Positions 9,937 through 19,408 of a stretch of 64,000 nt of DNA are shown here, piece after piece. The DNA is from CAKZLS01 sp963701445 (lineage in GTDB: Bacteria; Pseudomonadota; Alphaproteobacteria; Rhodospirillales; Defluviicoccaceae), in the NCBI GenBank assembly GCA_963701445.1, contig CAVPAM010000047.1, forward strand, positions 66,312 through 130,311, read 5' to 3'. A program made the translations under genes and the position numbers. Under the pieces are notes generated by a model. That model was not told the DNA's origin. It worked only from the letters and a program-made list of their open reading frames with translations, and ran no database searches. Within the stretch, counting starts at the first letter, position 1, and every line of letters starts with the position of its first letter.

Positions 9937-10778
9937 CTCTCCTTTCTCGATTGAGTGGGCTCGGAGGCAACCGCAATGACCGCCTCGAACAACGCCGCCG
10001 CGCTTTCCCACGCATCGACAGCGATCTCCATCGTGGCTTCGCCAATCTGGTCTGTTCTGGCACCGGGAATATTGGATCCCAACGCCCTGCGCAGCCTGAT
10101 ATGCCGCAAGACACCCACGAACGCGCCGTTGGTCTCGACAACGGGCAGTTCGTTGCTCTCGCTCCACGCGGGATGATTGGCGGCGGAAACGAGGGGGGCC
10201 CGCACCGGAAGCGTCTCCCTTTGAGGTTCGGTCAAAGCCGAGGTCAGGGCGTCGCGCCGGGCGCGGACGATGTCCCAAACCTGAAGAACCCCTCGCAGAC
10301 GTCCCTTGCGGTTAACGACGAAAATCTGGCCGGACGTCCTCTCCGGTGCGCGTCGCATGCGGCGAATACTACTCTCCACGGTGATGTCGTCGGGGAGAAC
10401 GAAGACGCGTGAATCCATGCACGCCCCCACTGTTCCATCGGCATAACGCAACAGCGTTCGACAGGCACCCGCCGCCTTCGACGTCATCGTTTTGAGGATC
10501 TGACCTCTTTGATCGGCGCGCGTGTGCCGCAGAATTCCCGCCCCAATCTCGGGAGAAACGGTCGCCAGCAGCGTGGCCGAAGTTTTCGCGTCGAGTTGTT
10601 CAAAGAACTGCCCGGCATAGGTGGGCATCAGTCGGCCGAGCAACTCGCCCAGAAGATCAGCCGGCAGGTCTTGCAGAAAGCGCGCCGCGATTTCCGGAGG
10701 TTGATCTTCCAGTGCCCTCGCCGCGAACTGCGGGCGACGGAGGATGAATTCCTTGGCAAGGTCCATGCTCTCAGCCAC
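9933..10778 (-). CDS. Soluble MgtE N-domain plus CBS-pair protein
   Basis: A 281-residue protein that resembles the cytosolic half of MgtE. Repeats such as LEDQPPEIAARFLQDLPADL match the MgtE_N superhelix, and a pair of CBS motifs follows (DGTVGACMDSRVFVLPDDIT, later LPVVETNGAFVGVLRH). No membrane segment is present. It lies between a mechanosensitive-type channel gene (8 bp overlap) and mgtE (ATGA overlap), so all three are likely co-translated. It might act as a separate regulatory subunit of MgtE or of the neighbouring channel; this is inferred only from fold and position. ATG 10766 is an alternative start. Confidence 0.8.
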   Translation of the reverse strand: MAESMDLAKEFILRRPQFAARALEDQPPEIAARFLQDLPADLLGELLGRLMPTYAGQFFEQLDAKTSATLLATVSPEIGAGILRHTRADQRGQILKTMTSKAAGACRTLLRYADGTVGACMDSRVFVLPDDITVESSIRRMRRAPERTSGQIFVVNRKGRLRGVLQVWDIVRARRDALTSALTEPQRETLPVRAPLVSAANHPAWSESNELPVVETNGAFVGVLRHIRLRRALGSNIPGARTDQIGEATMEIAVDAWESAAALFEAVIAVASEPTQSRKER

Positions 10779-11607
10779 GGCCGCGATCTCCCTCTAGAAC
10801 CAGAGTGCTTTCTTCCGAGAATAGTTTGCCCGGGAGCGTCGCGCGGCCCTCTGAGGTTTCCAGAACCACGGTCGAGCGGTTGAGCTGCAGGATCCGTCCC
10901 TCGGCGTTGCCAATGCGGATAAAATCGCCGATCCGGCAATCGCGTTGCGCGTAGCGCGCACCGATCAGATTGCTGATCATCGTTCGCCCGCCGAGACCAA
11001 AGGCAAGCGCGCCGCCGCCGAAAAACATGCCCATGGCAACACCGATAATCGTTACGAGAACAGACGTATCCACCCCTATAAGGTCCAGTCCGATGACGAA
11101 CATCGTCACAAGAACGATTCCCTGGGCTGCCCGACCCAGCAAGACGCGCTGTTGTTCCCGAACCGATTTCAACCCCCGCACAATCGTATTCATGGCCAGA
11201 TTGCCCAGAGCAATGCCCAGGACCATGACAACCGCGCCGGAAATGAGCTGGGGAAGATAAAGAAGGGCGCGGCTCAGCCAGTTGGAGAATGCTTCCAGGT
11301 CCAGCGTTTGGGCGGCGGCGGTGACAAAAAATAAAATCGTCAGCCAGTAGACGCCGATGCCCACCATTGACGCGGAGGTCTCGCGCGCCTTCTCCTGATC
11401 AGCCGTCCGGCCGATGGTCAGCCTGTGGATCCAGTCCCAACCGCTGATGAGGTGAGACGCGATCGCCCGCAGCACTCGCGCCACCAGCCAACCGATCACA
11501 ATAAGCAATATTCCGGATATCAACCTTGGCAGATAGGCGATGATTTGCCCGAGCAGATCAACGACGTCGGCCCTGATGGTCGAGATCCACTCCGTGACGT
11601 ACTCCAT
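10771..11607 (-). CDS. MscS-family mechanosensitive ion channel
   Basis: A small-conductance mechanosensitive channel-like protein of 278 residues. Several hydrophobic helices are present (LPRLISGILLIVIGWLVA; YWLTILFFVTAAA; a third ahead of the pore region). The glycine- and alanine-rich pore helix GMFFGGGALAFGLGGRTMIS leads into a beta-domain segment (CRIGDFIRIGNAEGRILQLN). ATG 11607 is preceded by GGGGAGGCTA, a good ribosome-binding site. First gene of the operon with the CBS protein and mgtE. A gap of about 230 bp upstream separates it from the end of mobA and presumably contains its promoter. Confidence 0.85.
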   Translation of the reverse strand: MEYVTEWISTIRADVVDLLGQIIAYLPRLISGILLIVIGWLVARVLRAIASHLISGWDWIHRLTIGRTADQEKARETSASMVGIGVYWLTILFFVTAAAQTLDLEAFSNWLSRALLYLPQLISGAVVMVLGIALGNLAMNTIVRGLKSVREQQRVLLGRAAQGIVLVTMFVIGLDLIGVDTSVLVTIIGVAMGMFFGGGALAFGLGGRTMISNLIGARYAQRDCRIGDFIRIGNAEGRILQLNRSTVVLETSEGRATLPGKLFSEESTLVLEGDRGRG

Positions 11608-11838
11608 CGATGTAGCCTCCCCGTTCACCTCGTTTTGAGAGGACCCGCTCTGGTCCCGTTTGGAATGCCGGCAAAGACCGGAAATACGGCATTTGGTGCT
11701 CCAAACGCTGTCCCGGCAAGATTGCGAAACGGCACGACTAAAACCTATTTGGTGGCGATTTCCTCGGAACAACAAGCTGAAAAGCGCGCCTGGAGATCGC
11801 CAACTCACGGACTCTTTCGATCAACCCTGGGAAAATTC

Positions 11839-12474
11839 TTAGAAACCCAAGAGCCTTTCGGCCGCCAATAGATCCTCGGGGCGGTTGATGTTCAGGAACG
11901 GATCATGGGGCTCGATGGCAAAGTCCACCGTCGCCAGCCGGTAGCGGGCGGTCCACGTGTCGATTTTGTGAATGCCCTCCTCGACCAGGGCATGGCGCAG
12001 GTCGTCGGCCAGGGTCGCGGGCCAGAGGCCGAACACGGGGTGGGAGCGTCCGTTGGAAGCGGCGCACGCCATGTCGGCCTCCCGCTCGCTTACCGCCGCC
12101 ATCATCCGCGAGACCATGTCCGCCGGGAAGAACGGGGCGTCGGTGGCGAAGCTCGCGAGCCATGGGCATTGCGGCGCGTGCTCGCGCATCCACTCCAGAC
12201 CGGTGAGAATGCCGGCCAGCGGTCCGGCGAAACCCTCGACCCCGTCGGCCGCCACCGGCAGATCGAACGGGGCGAAGCGGGCGGCGTCGCCGTTGGCGTT
12301 GAGAACCAGCGCGGACACCTGCGGCGAGGCCCGGTCGATCACATGCCGCAGAACGGGGCGGCCGCCGAGCGGGCGCAGGCATTTATCGCCGCCGCCCATC
12401 CGCCGGGCCCGGCCGCCGGCAAGCAGAACCCCGGCAATTCCGTCGATCCCCGTCACGGCCTCCGCTTCGGTCAT
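11839..12474 (-). CDS. mobA: Molybdenum cofactor guanylyltransferase MobA
   Basis: Transfers GMP from GTP to molybdopterin, giving the MGD form used by DMSO-reductase-family enzymes such as the formate dehydrogenase nearby. The nucleotide-binding signature LLAGGRARRMGGGDK is at the N-terminus. FATDAPFFPADMV supplies the metal-binding aspartate, and NINRPEDL is the typical C-terminal motif. About 211 residues is normal. I chose ATG 12474 over 12486 because homology begins just after it. It is divergent from moeA across about 116 bp. MobB lies 8 kb away rather than adjacent. Confidence 0.93.
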   Translation of the reverse strand: MTEAEAVTGIDGIAGVLLAGGRARRMGGGDKCLRPLGGRPVLRHVIDRASPQVSALVLNANGDAARFAPFDLPVAADGVEGFAGPLAGILTGLEWMREHAPQCPWLASFATDAPFFPADMVSRMMAAVSEREADMACAASNGRSHPVFGLWPATLADDLRHALVEEGIHKIDTWTARYRLATVDFAIEPHDPFLNINRPEDLLAAERLLGF

Positions 12475-12590
12475 GGCGCCGTCCACGCTTTTGTTGTGCT
12501 TACGGTTGGTCTGTCACCATCTCCACTATAAGATACCGACGAGACCGTTGGCTGTTTTTTCATCGAGCGTGCCGATCGAATGCCCGACAC

Positions 12591-13848
12591 ATGGCCCAAC
12601 TGACCGACGATTGCTTCGCCTTCGGCGGCGAGCTGATGCCCACGGCCCAGGCGCTCGACCTTCTGGCCGAGCGGACGTCGACGGTGGTGTCCAGCGAGAT
12701 CGTCCCGTTGCGCCAGGCGGCCGGCCGGATCCTCGCCGAGGACGTGGTGTCCGATGGCGACGTGCCGCCCCACGACAACTCGGCGGTGGACGGTTACGCG
12801 GTTGCCTTCGACGATCTCGATCCGAGCGCGGAAACCCGGCTCGCGGTGGTCGGCCGGGCCACCGCCGGCCATCCGTTCACCGGCGCGGTGGCGGCGCGAC
12901 AGGCGGTGCGCATCTTCACCGGCGCCCAGATGGTGCGCGGCCCCGACACGGTCATCATGCAGGAGGACTGCCGGCCGGACGGCGACGCCGTGGTCATCCG
13001 GCCGGGGATCAAGCGTGGCGCCAACATCCGTTCGGCCGGCGAGGACATCGGGGCCGGCTCCGTCATCCTCCGCCAGAACCGCCGGTTGCGCCCGCAGGAC
13101 GTGGGGCTCGCCGCGTCGGTGGGCCGCGCGAGCCTCGCCGTGTACAAGCCACTCAAGGTCGCGGTGTTCTCCACCGGCGACGAGCTGTACGACCCCGGCC
13201 GGGAGTTGCCGGCGGGCGGCATCTACGACTCCAACCGCTACACGTTGATGGCGCTACTCGAGGGCCTCGGGTGCGCCGTCGACGATCTCGGCATCCTCGA
13301 GGACCGGTTCGAGAGCATCCGCGACGCCCTCGACGGCGCCGCGACGCGATCACGATCTCATCGTGACGTCGGGCGGCATGTCGGTGGGCGAGGAGGACCA
13401 CGTCAAGGCCGCCGTGGAAGCCCTTGGCAGCCTGCATTTCTGGCGCCTCGCCATCAAACCGGGACGCCCCATCGGTCTCGGCCAGGTGGGCGCCGTTCCC
13501 TTCGTGGGCTTGCCGGGCAATCCCGTGGCGGTGATGGTCACCTTCATGCGGATCGCGCGGCCGATGATCCTGCGGCTCGGCGGATGTCACGAGGTCGCGC
13601 CGAACGTCTTTCGGGTGCGGGCCGAGTTTTCCCACAAGAAGAAGACCGGCCGGCGGGAATGGGTCCGCGCCCGACTGGTCGCCGACGGCGACGGCCGGAT
13701 GGTGGCCGCCAAGTTTCCCCGCCAGGGCGCCGGCATTCTCTCGTCCATGGTCGACGCCGACGGTCTGGTGGAATTGCCCGAGGACATGGACCGGCTGGAG
13801 GCGGGAGCCGTCGTCGACTTTCTGCCGTTCAGTGAACTGAGCCGATGA
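12591..13848 (+). CDS. moeA: Molybdopterin molybdenumtransferase MoeA (frameshifted)
   Basis: Inserts Mo (or W) into adenylated molybdopterin. Family motifs are spread over two frames. The first frame has the N-terminal segment DVPPHDNSAVDGYAV and the binding motif VAVFSTGDEL. The second frame has TSGGMSVGEEDHVK and LPGNPVAVMVTF. A single extra base around 13344-13350 causes the shift; removing it restores a continuous product of normal length, about 418 residues. The stop overlaps the fdhB start as ATGA, so it is the first gene of a moeA-fdhB-fdhA operon. That pairing suggests a MoeA dedicated to metal loading of this formate dehydrogenase, possibly tungsten-preferring, which is inference. 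Confidence 0.88.
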
Positions 13849-15494
13849 AACGGGGCGGAAACCGGGCCGCGCGAACACCCAAGGGAAGGCAGGTGGATCC
13901 GGCCGCGATCGAAGAGATCCGCGCCCTGATCGGCGACGGGACGCCGCGCAGGGACCTGTTGATCGAGTACCTGCACCGCATCCAGGACCACCATGGCTGT
14001 ATCACCGCCCGCCACCTGGCCGCGCTTGCGTCCGTGATGCGCCTCGCACAGACCGAGGTCTACGAAGTGGCGACGTTCTATGCCCATTTCGACGTGATCC
14101 ACGAGGGCGACGCGACGCCCCCGCCCCTGACCGTTCGCGTTTGCGAGGGCATCGCCTGCGAAATGGCGGGAAGCCTTGGTTTGGTGAACGCCCTCAAGGA
14201 CGCCCTCGGTCAAAGCGTGCGGGTGATGACCGCGCCGTGCGTGGGGGGATGCGACAAGGCCCCCGTCGCGGTCGCCGGCCGGCGGCAGATCGCCAACGCG
14301 ACCCCAACGGCCATACTGGAGGCGGTGGACACGGGTTCGGTCCATCCGGAGATCCCGCCCTACCCCGACCTCGCGGCGTACGAGGCCGGCGGCGGCTATG
14401 CCCTCCTCCGGTCGATGCTGGGAGGCGGACGGTCGCGGGCCGACGTGTTCGATACGGTGGAAGCCTCCGGACTGCGCGGATTGGGCGGCGCCGGCTTTCC
14501 GAAATCCAGGAAATGGGAGTTTCTGCGCGCCGCGCCCAAGCCCCGGATCCTCGCGGTCAACGCCGACGAAGGCGAGCCGGGAACGTTCAAGGACCGGTAT
14601 TGCCTGGACACCGACCCCCACCGCGTTCTCGAGGGCGCGCTGATCGCGGCCTGGGCGGTGGAGGCCGAGGATCTCTACATCTATCTGCGGGACGAATATC
14701 CGCAGGCACACGCGATCCTTCGCGACGAAATGGCCAAGCTGGAGGCGGCGGGACTGACCGCCGGGGTCAGGCTCCATCTCCGCCGGGGCGCCGGGGCCTA
14801 TATCTGCGGCGAGGAGTCGGCCATGCTGGAGAGCATCGAGGGCAAGCGCGGCCTGCCCCGCAACCGGCCGCCGTTTCCGGCGCAGGAAGGCCTGTTCGGC
14901 CGCCCCACCCTGATCAGCAACGTGGAAACCCTGTTCTGGCTGCGCGACATTCTCGAGCGCGGCGCCGAATGGTACCGGAGCGCCGGGCGCCCGCGGTTCT
15001 ATTCGGTTTCGGGACGGGTCAAGGAGCCGGGGATCAAGCTGGCGCCGTCCGGCGTCACCGCCCGCCAACTGATCGACGAGTATTCGGGCGGCATGCTCGA
15101 CGGTCACGCGTTCAAGGCCTACCTGCCCGGCGGCGCGTCGGGCGGCATCCTGCCCGCCGCGCTGGCCGACCTGCCGCTCGATTTCGACACCCTGATCGAC
15201 TACGGCTGCTTCGTGGGCTCGGCGGCGGTGGTGGTGCTTTCGGATCGCGACGATCTGCGGGCCGTGACCGGCAACCTGCTGCGCTTTTTCGAGGACGAGA
15301 GCTGCGGCCAGTGCACGCCGTGCCGCGTGGGGTGCGAAAAAATCCTCGCGCTGATGGACCGGCCCGTCTGGGACCGGGCGTTGATGACGGAGCTGGCCGG
15401 CGCCATGCGGGACGCGTCGATCTGCGGCCTCGGCCAGGCGGCGACCAATCCGGTCGTCAGCGCGCTCCGGTTCTTCGAGGAGGATGTCCCATGA
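13845..15494 (+). CDS. fdhB: NAD-dependent formate dehydrogenase beta subunit (NuoE-NuoF fusion)
   Basis: The diaphorase subunit that passes electrons from the formate-oxidising subunit to NAD+. At 549 residues it is a fusion. The first part, about 170 residues, is NuoE-like with a [2Fe-2S] pattern (VCEGIACE ... APCVGGCDK). The remainder is NuoF-like with the FMN/NADH region (GLGGAGFP, NADEGEPGTFKDRY, GAGAYICGEESAM) and the [4Fe-4S] motif CGQCTPCRVGC. The same fusion occurs in the tungsten-containing FDH1 of Methylobacterium. It starts on an ATGA overlap with moeA and ends on an ATGA overlap with fdhA, implying translational coupling of all three. Confidence 0.93.
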   Translation: MKRGGNRAARTPKGRQVDPAAIEEIRALIGDGTPRRDLLIEYLHRIQDHHGCITARHLAALASVMRLAQTEVYEVATFYAHFDVIHEGDATPPPLTVRVCEGIACEMAGSLGLVNALKDALGQSVRVMTAPCVGGCDKAPVAVAGRRQIANATPTAILEAVDTGSVHPEIPPYPDLAAYEAGGGYALLRSMLGGGRSRADVFDTVEASGLRGLGGAGFPKSRKWEFLRAAPKPRILAVNADEGEPGTFKDRYCLDTDPHRVLEGALIAAWAVEAEDLYIYLRDEYPQAHAILRDEMAKLEAAGLTAGVRLHLRRGAGAYICGEESAMLESIEGKRGLPRNRPPFPAQEGLFGRPTLISNVETLFWLRDILERGAEWYRSAGRPRFYSVSGRVKEPGIKLAPSGVTARQLIDEYSGGMLDGHAFKAYLPGGASGGILPAALADLPLDFDTLIDYGCFVGSAAVVVLSDRDDLRAVTGNLLRFFEDESCGQCTPCRVGCEKILALMDRPVWDRALMTELAGAMRDASICGLGQAATNPVVSALRFFEEDVP

Positions 15495-18250
15495 CGGATC
15501 CGATCCGTTTCATCCTCGACGGCGAGGAGGTCGAGGCGCGGCCGGGCGAAACCGTCTGGGAGGTGGCCAAGCGCCGGGGCGACACCCTGCCCCACCTCTG
15601 CCACCGGGACAAGCCGGGGTACCGCCCCGACGGCAACTGCCGGGCGTGCGTGGTGGAGATCGAGGGCGAACGGACGCTGTCGGCGTCCTGCATCCGCAAG
15701 CCGACACCCGGCATGACCGTGTCGACGCGGTCCGACCGGGCAACGAAGGCGCGGCGCATGGTGCTTGAGCTCCTGCTCGCCGACCAGCCGGATGCGGCGA
15801 TCGCCCACGATCCCGACTCCCTGCTGGTCCACTGGACCCGGAAAGCCGGCCTCGACGCCAGCCGCTTCCCCGCGCACGAACGCCCGCCCCCGGACATCAG
15901 CCATCCCGCCATGGCGGTCAACCGCGACGCCTGCATCCACTGCACGCTCTGCGTCCGCGCCTGCCGCGAGGTCCAGGTGAACGACGTCATCGGCATGGCC
16001 GGCAGGGGAGCCCACGCCCGCATCGTCTTCGATCAGGACGATCCCATGGGCGACAGCACGTGCGTCGCCTGCGGCGAATGCGTGCAGGCCTGCCCCACCG
16101 GGGCGCTGATGCCGGCGAACGTTCTCGACGATCAGGGGCGCCACACGGGTCCTCCGGACAAGAGCGTGGAGTCGCTCTGTCCCTACTGCGGGGTGGGCTG
16201 TCAGCTCACCTACCACATCCGCGATGGCAAATTGCTATCCGTGGACGGGTTCGACGGCCCGGCCAACCGGAACAGGCTGTGCGTCAAGGGGCGCTTCGGG
16301 TTCGACTATATCCATCATCCGCAACGCTTGCTGAAACCGCTGATCCGGCGCGAAAACGCCCCGAAGAACGCCCGCGAGGTCCTCGACCCCGGCAATCCGC
16401 TCACCCACTTCCGAGAGGCCTCGTGGGACGAAGCGCTGGATCGGGCCGCCGAGGGTTTCAGGCGGATCCGCGACCACGACGGCGCGGGGGCGCTCGCCGG
16501 ATTCGGATCGGCCAAGGGCTCCAATGAAGAGGCGTATCTGTTCCAGAAGCTGATCCGCGCCGGTTTCGGAACCAACAACGTGGATCACTGCACCCGGCTC
16601 TGCCACGCGTCCTCGGTGGCGGCGCTGATGGAGGGCATCGGGTCCGGCGCGGTGACCGCGCCCTTCACCGCCGCCATGGACGCCGACGTCATCATCGTCA
16701 TCGGCGCCCGGCCAGCCCAGAACCATCCCGTGGCCGCCACCTTCATCAAGAACGCGGCCAAGAACGGCGCCACCCTGATCGTCATGGATCCGCGGCGCCA
16801 GTCGTTGTCCCGCCACGCCAAATACATGCTTCAGTTCACGCCGGGAACCGACGTGGCGCTGCTCAACGCCATGATCCATGCGATCATCGAGGAAGGCCTG
16901 ACCAACGACGCCTACATCGACCGGTTCACCGACGGATACGCCGACCTCAAGGCGCGGGTGCAAGCCTTTTCGCCCGAACGCATGGCGGCGGTCTGCGGGA
17001 TCGACGCGGACACCATCCGCGCCGTCGCGCGGGCCTACGCCACGGCCGAAAAATCCATCATCTTCTGGGGCATGGGAATCTCGCAGCACGTCCACGGCAC
17101 CGACAACGCGCGGTGCCTGATCGCGCTCGCCCTCATCACCGGGCAGGTGGGTCGCCCTGGAACCGGACTTCACCCGCTGCGCGGTCAGAATAACGTCCAA
17201 GGCGCGTCGGACGTGGGGCTCATTCCCATGGTCTACCCCGACTACATGCCGGTGGCCGACCCGGAAACCCAAGGGCGGTACGAACGCTTCTGGGGTACGC
17301 GCCTCGATCCCGCGCCGGGCCTGACGGTGGTGGAGATCATGGCCGCTATCCTGGGCGGCCGGATCCACGGCATGTACATCATGGGCGAGAATCCGGCCAT
17401 GTCGGATCCCGACGTCCAGCACGCGCGGGACGCCCTGGCGTCGCTCGATCATCTGGTGGTCCAGGACATCTTCCTGACCGAGACGGCGTTCCTCGCGGAC
17501 GTGGTGCTGCCGGCGTCGGCGTTCCCGGAGAAAACGGGAACCTTCACCAACACCAACCGCCAGGTGCAGTTGGGCCGCCAGGCCCTGGACCCGCCGGGAG
17601 AGACCCGCCAGGACTGGTGGATCATCCAGGAAATCGCGAGGCGGATCGGCCTCGATTGGACCTACACCCGGCCCAGCGACGTATTTGCCGAGATGCGGGA
17701 AGTCATGCCGTCCATTAACGGCATCACCTGGGAGCGGCTGGAGCGCGAGGGCTCCGTCACCTATCCCTGCGCGGAGGAGGACCGCCCCGGCGACGAGATC
17801 ATTTTCGGCGCGGGTTTCCCCACCGCCAGCGGGCGCGGAAAGCTCGTTCCCACCGATCTCCTGCCGCCCGACGAGGTGCCCGACGACGCCTATCCGCTGG
17901 TGCTGACCACCGGGCGGCTGCTCGAACACTGGCACACCGGCGCCATCAGCCGGCGCGCCGGCATCCTCGACGCCATCGAGCCGGACGCCGTGGCCATGCT
18001 TCACCCCCGCCAGCTCGACACCCTGGGCCTGCAAGCGGGCGACGACATCACCATCAGCACCCGGCGCGGCAGCGTGCGGACGGCGACGCGCGCCGATCCG
18101 GACGTGCCCGAGGGCATGGTGTTCATGCCGTTCTGCTTTTCCGAGGCGGCGGCGAACCTCCTGACCAATCCCAAACTGGACCCCTTCGGCAAAATTCCGG
18201 AGTTCAAGATCTGCGCCGCGCGGGTGGAAAAGTCGGAGCCCGCCGGATAG
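15491..18250 (+). CDS. fdhA: NAD-dependent formate dehydrogenase alpha subunit (Mo/W-bisMGD)
   Basis: The formate-oxidising subunit, 919 residues. The NuoG-like N-terminus carries a [2Fe-2S] cluster (C37, C50, C53, C67). Two ferredoxin-type [4Fe-4S] motifs follow (C148-C158 and C191-C201). The catalytic domain begins with CPYCGVGC (C230 onward). The metal ligand is a cysteine, C371 in RLCHASS, not selenocysteine, and is followed by the expected histidine. The protein has no Tat signal and is cytoplasmic. ATGA overlap with fdhB. The subunit design matches FDH1-type enzymes, which can hold tungsten. The nearby TupABC and AOR genes fit that reading, but metal identity cannot be proven from sequence. 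Confidence 0.94.
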   Translation: MTDPIRFILDGEEVEARPGETVWEVAKRRGDTLPHLCHRDKPGYRPDGNCRACVVEIEGERTLSASCIRKPTPGMTVSTRSDRATKARRMVLELLLADQPDAAIAHDPDSLLVHWTRKAGLDASRFPAHERPPPDISHPAMAVNRDACIHCTLCVRACREVQVNDVIGMAGRGAHARIVFDQDDPMGDSTCVACGECVQACPTGALMPANVLDDQGRHTGPPDKSVESLCPYCGVGCQLTYHIRDGKLLSVDGFDGPANRNRLCVKGRFGFDYIHHPQRLLKPLIRRENAPKNAREVLDPGNPLTHFREASWDEALDRAAEGFRRIRDHDGAGALAGFGSAKGSNEEAYLFQKLIRAGFGTNNVDHCTRLCHASSVAALMEGIGSGAVTAPFTAAMDADVIIVIGARPAQNHPVAATFIKNAAKNGATLIVMDPRRQSLSRHAKYMLQFTPGTDVALLNAMIHAIIEEGLTNDAYIDRFTDGYADLKARVQAFSPERMAAVCGIDADTIRAVARAYATAEKSIIFWGMGISQHVHGTDNARCLIALALITGQVGRPGTGLHPLRGQNNVQGASDVGLIPMVYPDYMPVADPETQGRYERFWGTRLDPAPGLTVVEIMAAILGGRIHGMYIMGENPAMSDPDVQHARDALASLDHLVVQDIFLTETAFLADVVLPASAFPEKTGTFTNTNRQVQLGRQALDPPGETRQDWWIIQEIARRIGLDWTYTRPSDVFAEMREVMPSINGITWERLEREGSVTYPCAEEDRPGDEIIFGAGFPTASGRGKLVPTDLLPPDEVPDDAYPLVLTTGRLLEHWHTGAISRRAGILDAIEPDAVAMLHPRQLDTLGLQAGDDITISTRRGSVRTATRADPDVPEGMVFMPFCFSEAAANLLTNPKLDPFGKIPEFKICAARVEKSEPAG

Positions 18251-18380
18251 CGTGTGGCGGCGGCCGGGCTATCTTAAGAAAAAGCACCTTCGCCGGGATC
18301 CGGGACGATTTCGGCCCGATGCCGATTGACTATTCGGTTAACGGCATCATTATCGGCCCATCAAAACCTTGGAGTGATTG

Positions 18381-18617
18381 ATGACCAAGCAGATTACGCT
18401 CAACGAGATCGCCCGCGTTCAGGCCTTTCTCCGCCACACCTTCTCCAACAACCGCATCGTCGTCGTTCCTCCGGCGAAGCCGCGCGCGCCCGTGGAGGTC
18501 ATGGTCAACGACGAATTCATCGGCGTGCTTCATCGCGACGAGGACGAGGGCGAGATTTCGTACGCGCTCAACATTTCGATCCTGGAAGAAGACCTCCCGG
18601 CCGCCGTCGCCATGTGA
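18381..18617 (+). CDS. DUF3126 family protein
   Basis: A 78-residue protein matching the alphaproteobacterial DUF3126 pattern: an initial helix (ITLNEIARVQAFLRHTF), a basic strand (NNRIVVVPPAKPRAPVEVMV), then NDEFIGVLHRDEDEGEISYA. Function is unknown. The ATG at 18381 has GGAG seven bases upstream; an in-frame TTG just before it is less likely. It lies about 130 bp after fdhA, so it may have its own promoter. Its presence supports an alphaproteobacterial source. Confidence 0.8.
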   Translation: MTKQITLNEIARVQAFLRHTFSNNRIVVVPPAKPRAPVEVMVNDEFIGVLHRDEDEGEISYALNISILEEDLPAAVAM

Positions 18618-18731
18618 GCGTCCGCGGCTCGCCGGGATGGGTTCGCGAGCCCGGTCACGGACCGCCCGAGCGCATGGGACGAGCCCAGCCGCGCCGGTGA
18701 GGCCGACCGCTTCGAACGATGAGGCGGGCCT

Positions 18732-19310
18732 TCAATTCAAGCCCTTTATTTCCTTCATGAATTCGACGTAGTTGACGTTGGCGTGGCCCTGGAGACCGAG
18801 CAGCCCGACGGTATCCCACACGAGGTTCTCGTTCTCATTCTCGGCGGCGACGGTCCTGTAGGTGTCGCCGTCGAAGGCGACGTCCGACACCTCCACCGTA
18901 CAGCCGTTCACATCGTACTGGTCACGGACCTTTTCCACGCCGACGGCCATCGCCCGCCCATGCCCGCCGATCAACGCGAGGAGGTCCTCGAGGTCACGGA
19001 CGTCCCGGCCGGGGTCCGGGTTGGCGATACCCAACGCCCCGCACACCGTGGCGAAATCGCCCGGCGACAGGGGAAACTCCGCCTTCATTTCCGGTTTCCA
19101 TTGCTCCAGGCCGTGCCGGTTGACGCGCTCGAGGGTCTTGATATCCATCTTCGCGTCGCGGATCTTCGGGTTTGCCCGCGAGGCCGGCGAGACGAGGTAA
19201 ACCTCGGACGATTCCACATGCCGGGTTCGTTCGAACGACCCCGGATCGATCCCGATATCGATCCGTTTGGCGAACGCGCGCCATTCCCACCGGGGTACGA
19301 TCTTTGCCAT
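18732..19310 (-). CDS. CYTH/VTC-like domain protein
   Basis: A 192-residue protein with features reminiscent of the CYTH/VTC triphosphate-tunnel fold: PRWEWRAFAKRIDIG at the N-terminus, then a strand ending SSEVYLVSPAS and the basic segment NPKIRDAKMDIKTLERV. It has no signal peptide or membrane helix. CYTH proteins bind or hydrolyse triphosphates or polyphosphate. It is divergently transcribed from a Prune-like exopolyphosphatase with about 98 bp between starts, which supports a polyphosphate-related role. I take ATG 19310 as the start because the upstream extension looks random. The family assignment is moderate; it could be an unrelated all-beta protein. Confidence 0.55.
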   Translation of the reverse strand: MAKIVPRWEWRAFAKRIDIGIDPGSFERTRHVESSEVYLVSPASRANPKIRDAKMDIKTLERVNRHGLEQWKPEMKAEFPLSPGDFATVCGALGIANPDPGRDVRDLEDLLALIGGHGRAMAVGVEKVRDQYDVNGCTVEVSDVAFDGDTYRTVAAENENENLVWDTVGLLGLQGHANVNYVEFMKEIKGLN

Positions 19311-19408
19311 GGTCCCTCCTCGGCTCCGTTTCGCGCCCATTGGAAGATGAGCGCCCGTTCGGCTATCATAACGAATTGCGCCTCTGGGATGAGCGGTAAA
19401 CGGGCCGC

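Noticed and set aside
14141..15483. N-terminal part of a long plus-strand frame that runs into fdhA
   Set aside because: The region before 15491 is out of frame with fdhB and looks random. The real fdhA start is the ATGA overlap at 15491.
16235..18034. 599-residue minus-strand frame
   Set aside because: Antisense to fdhA, no recognisable domain.
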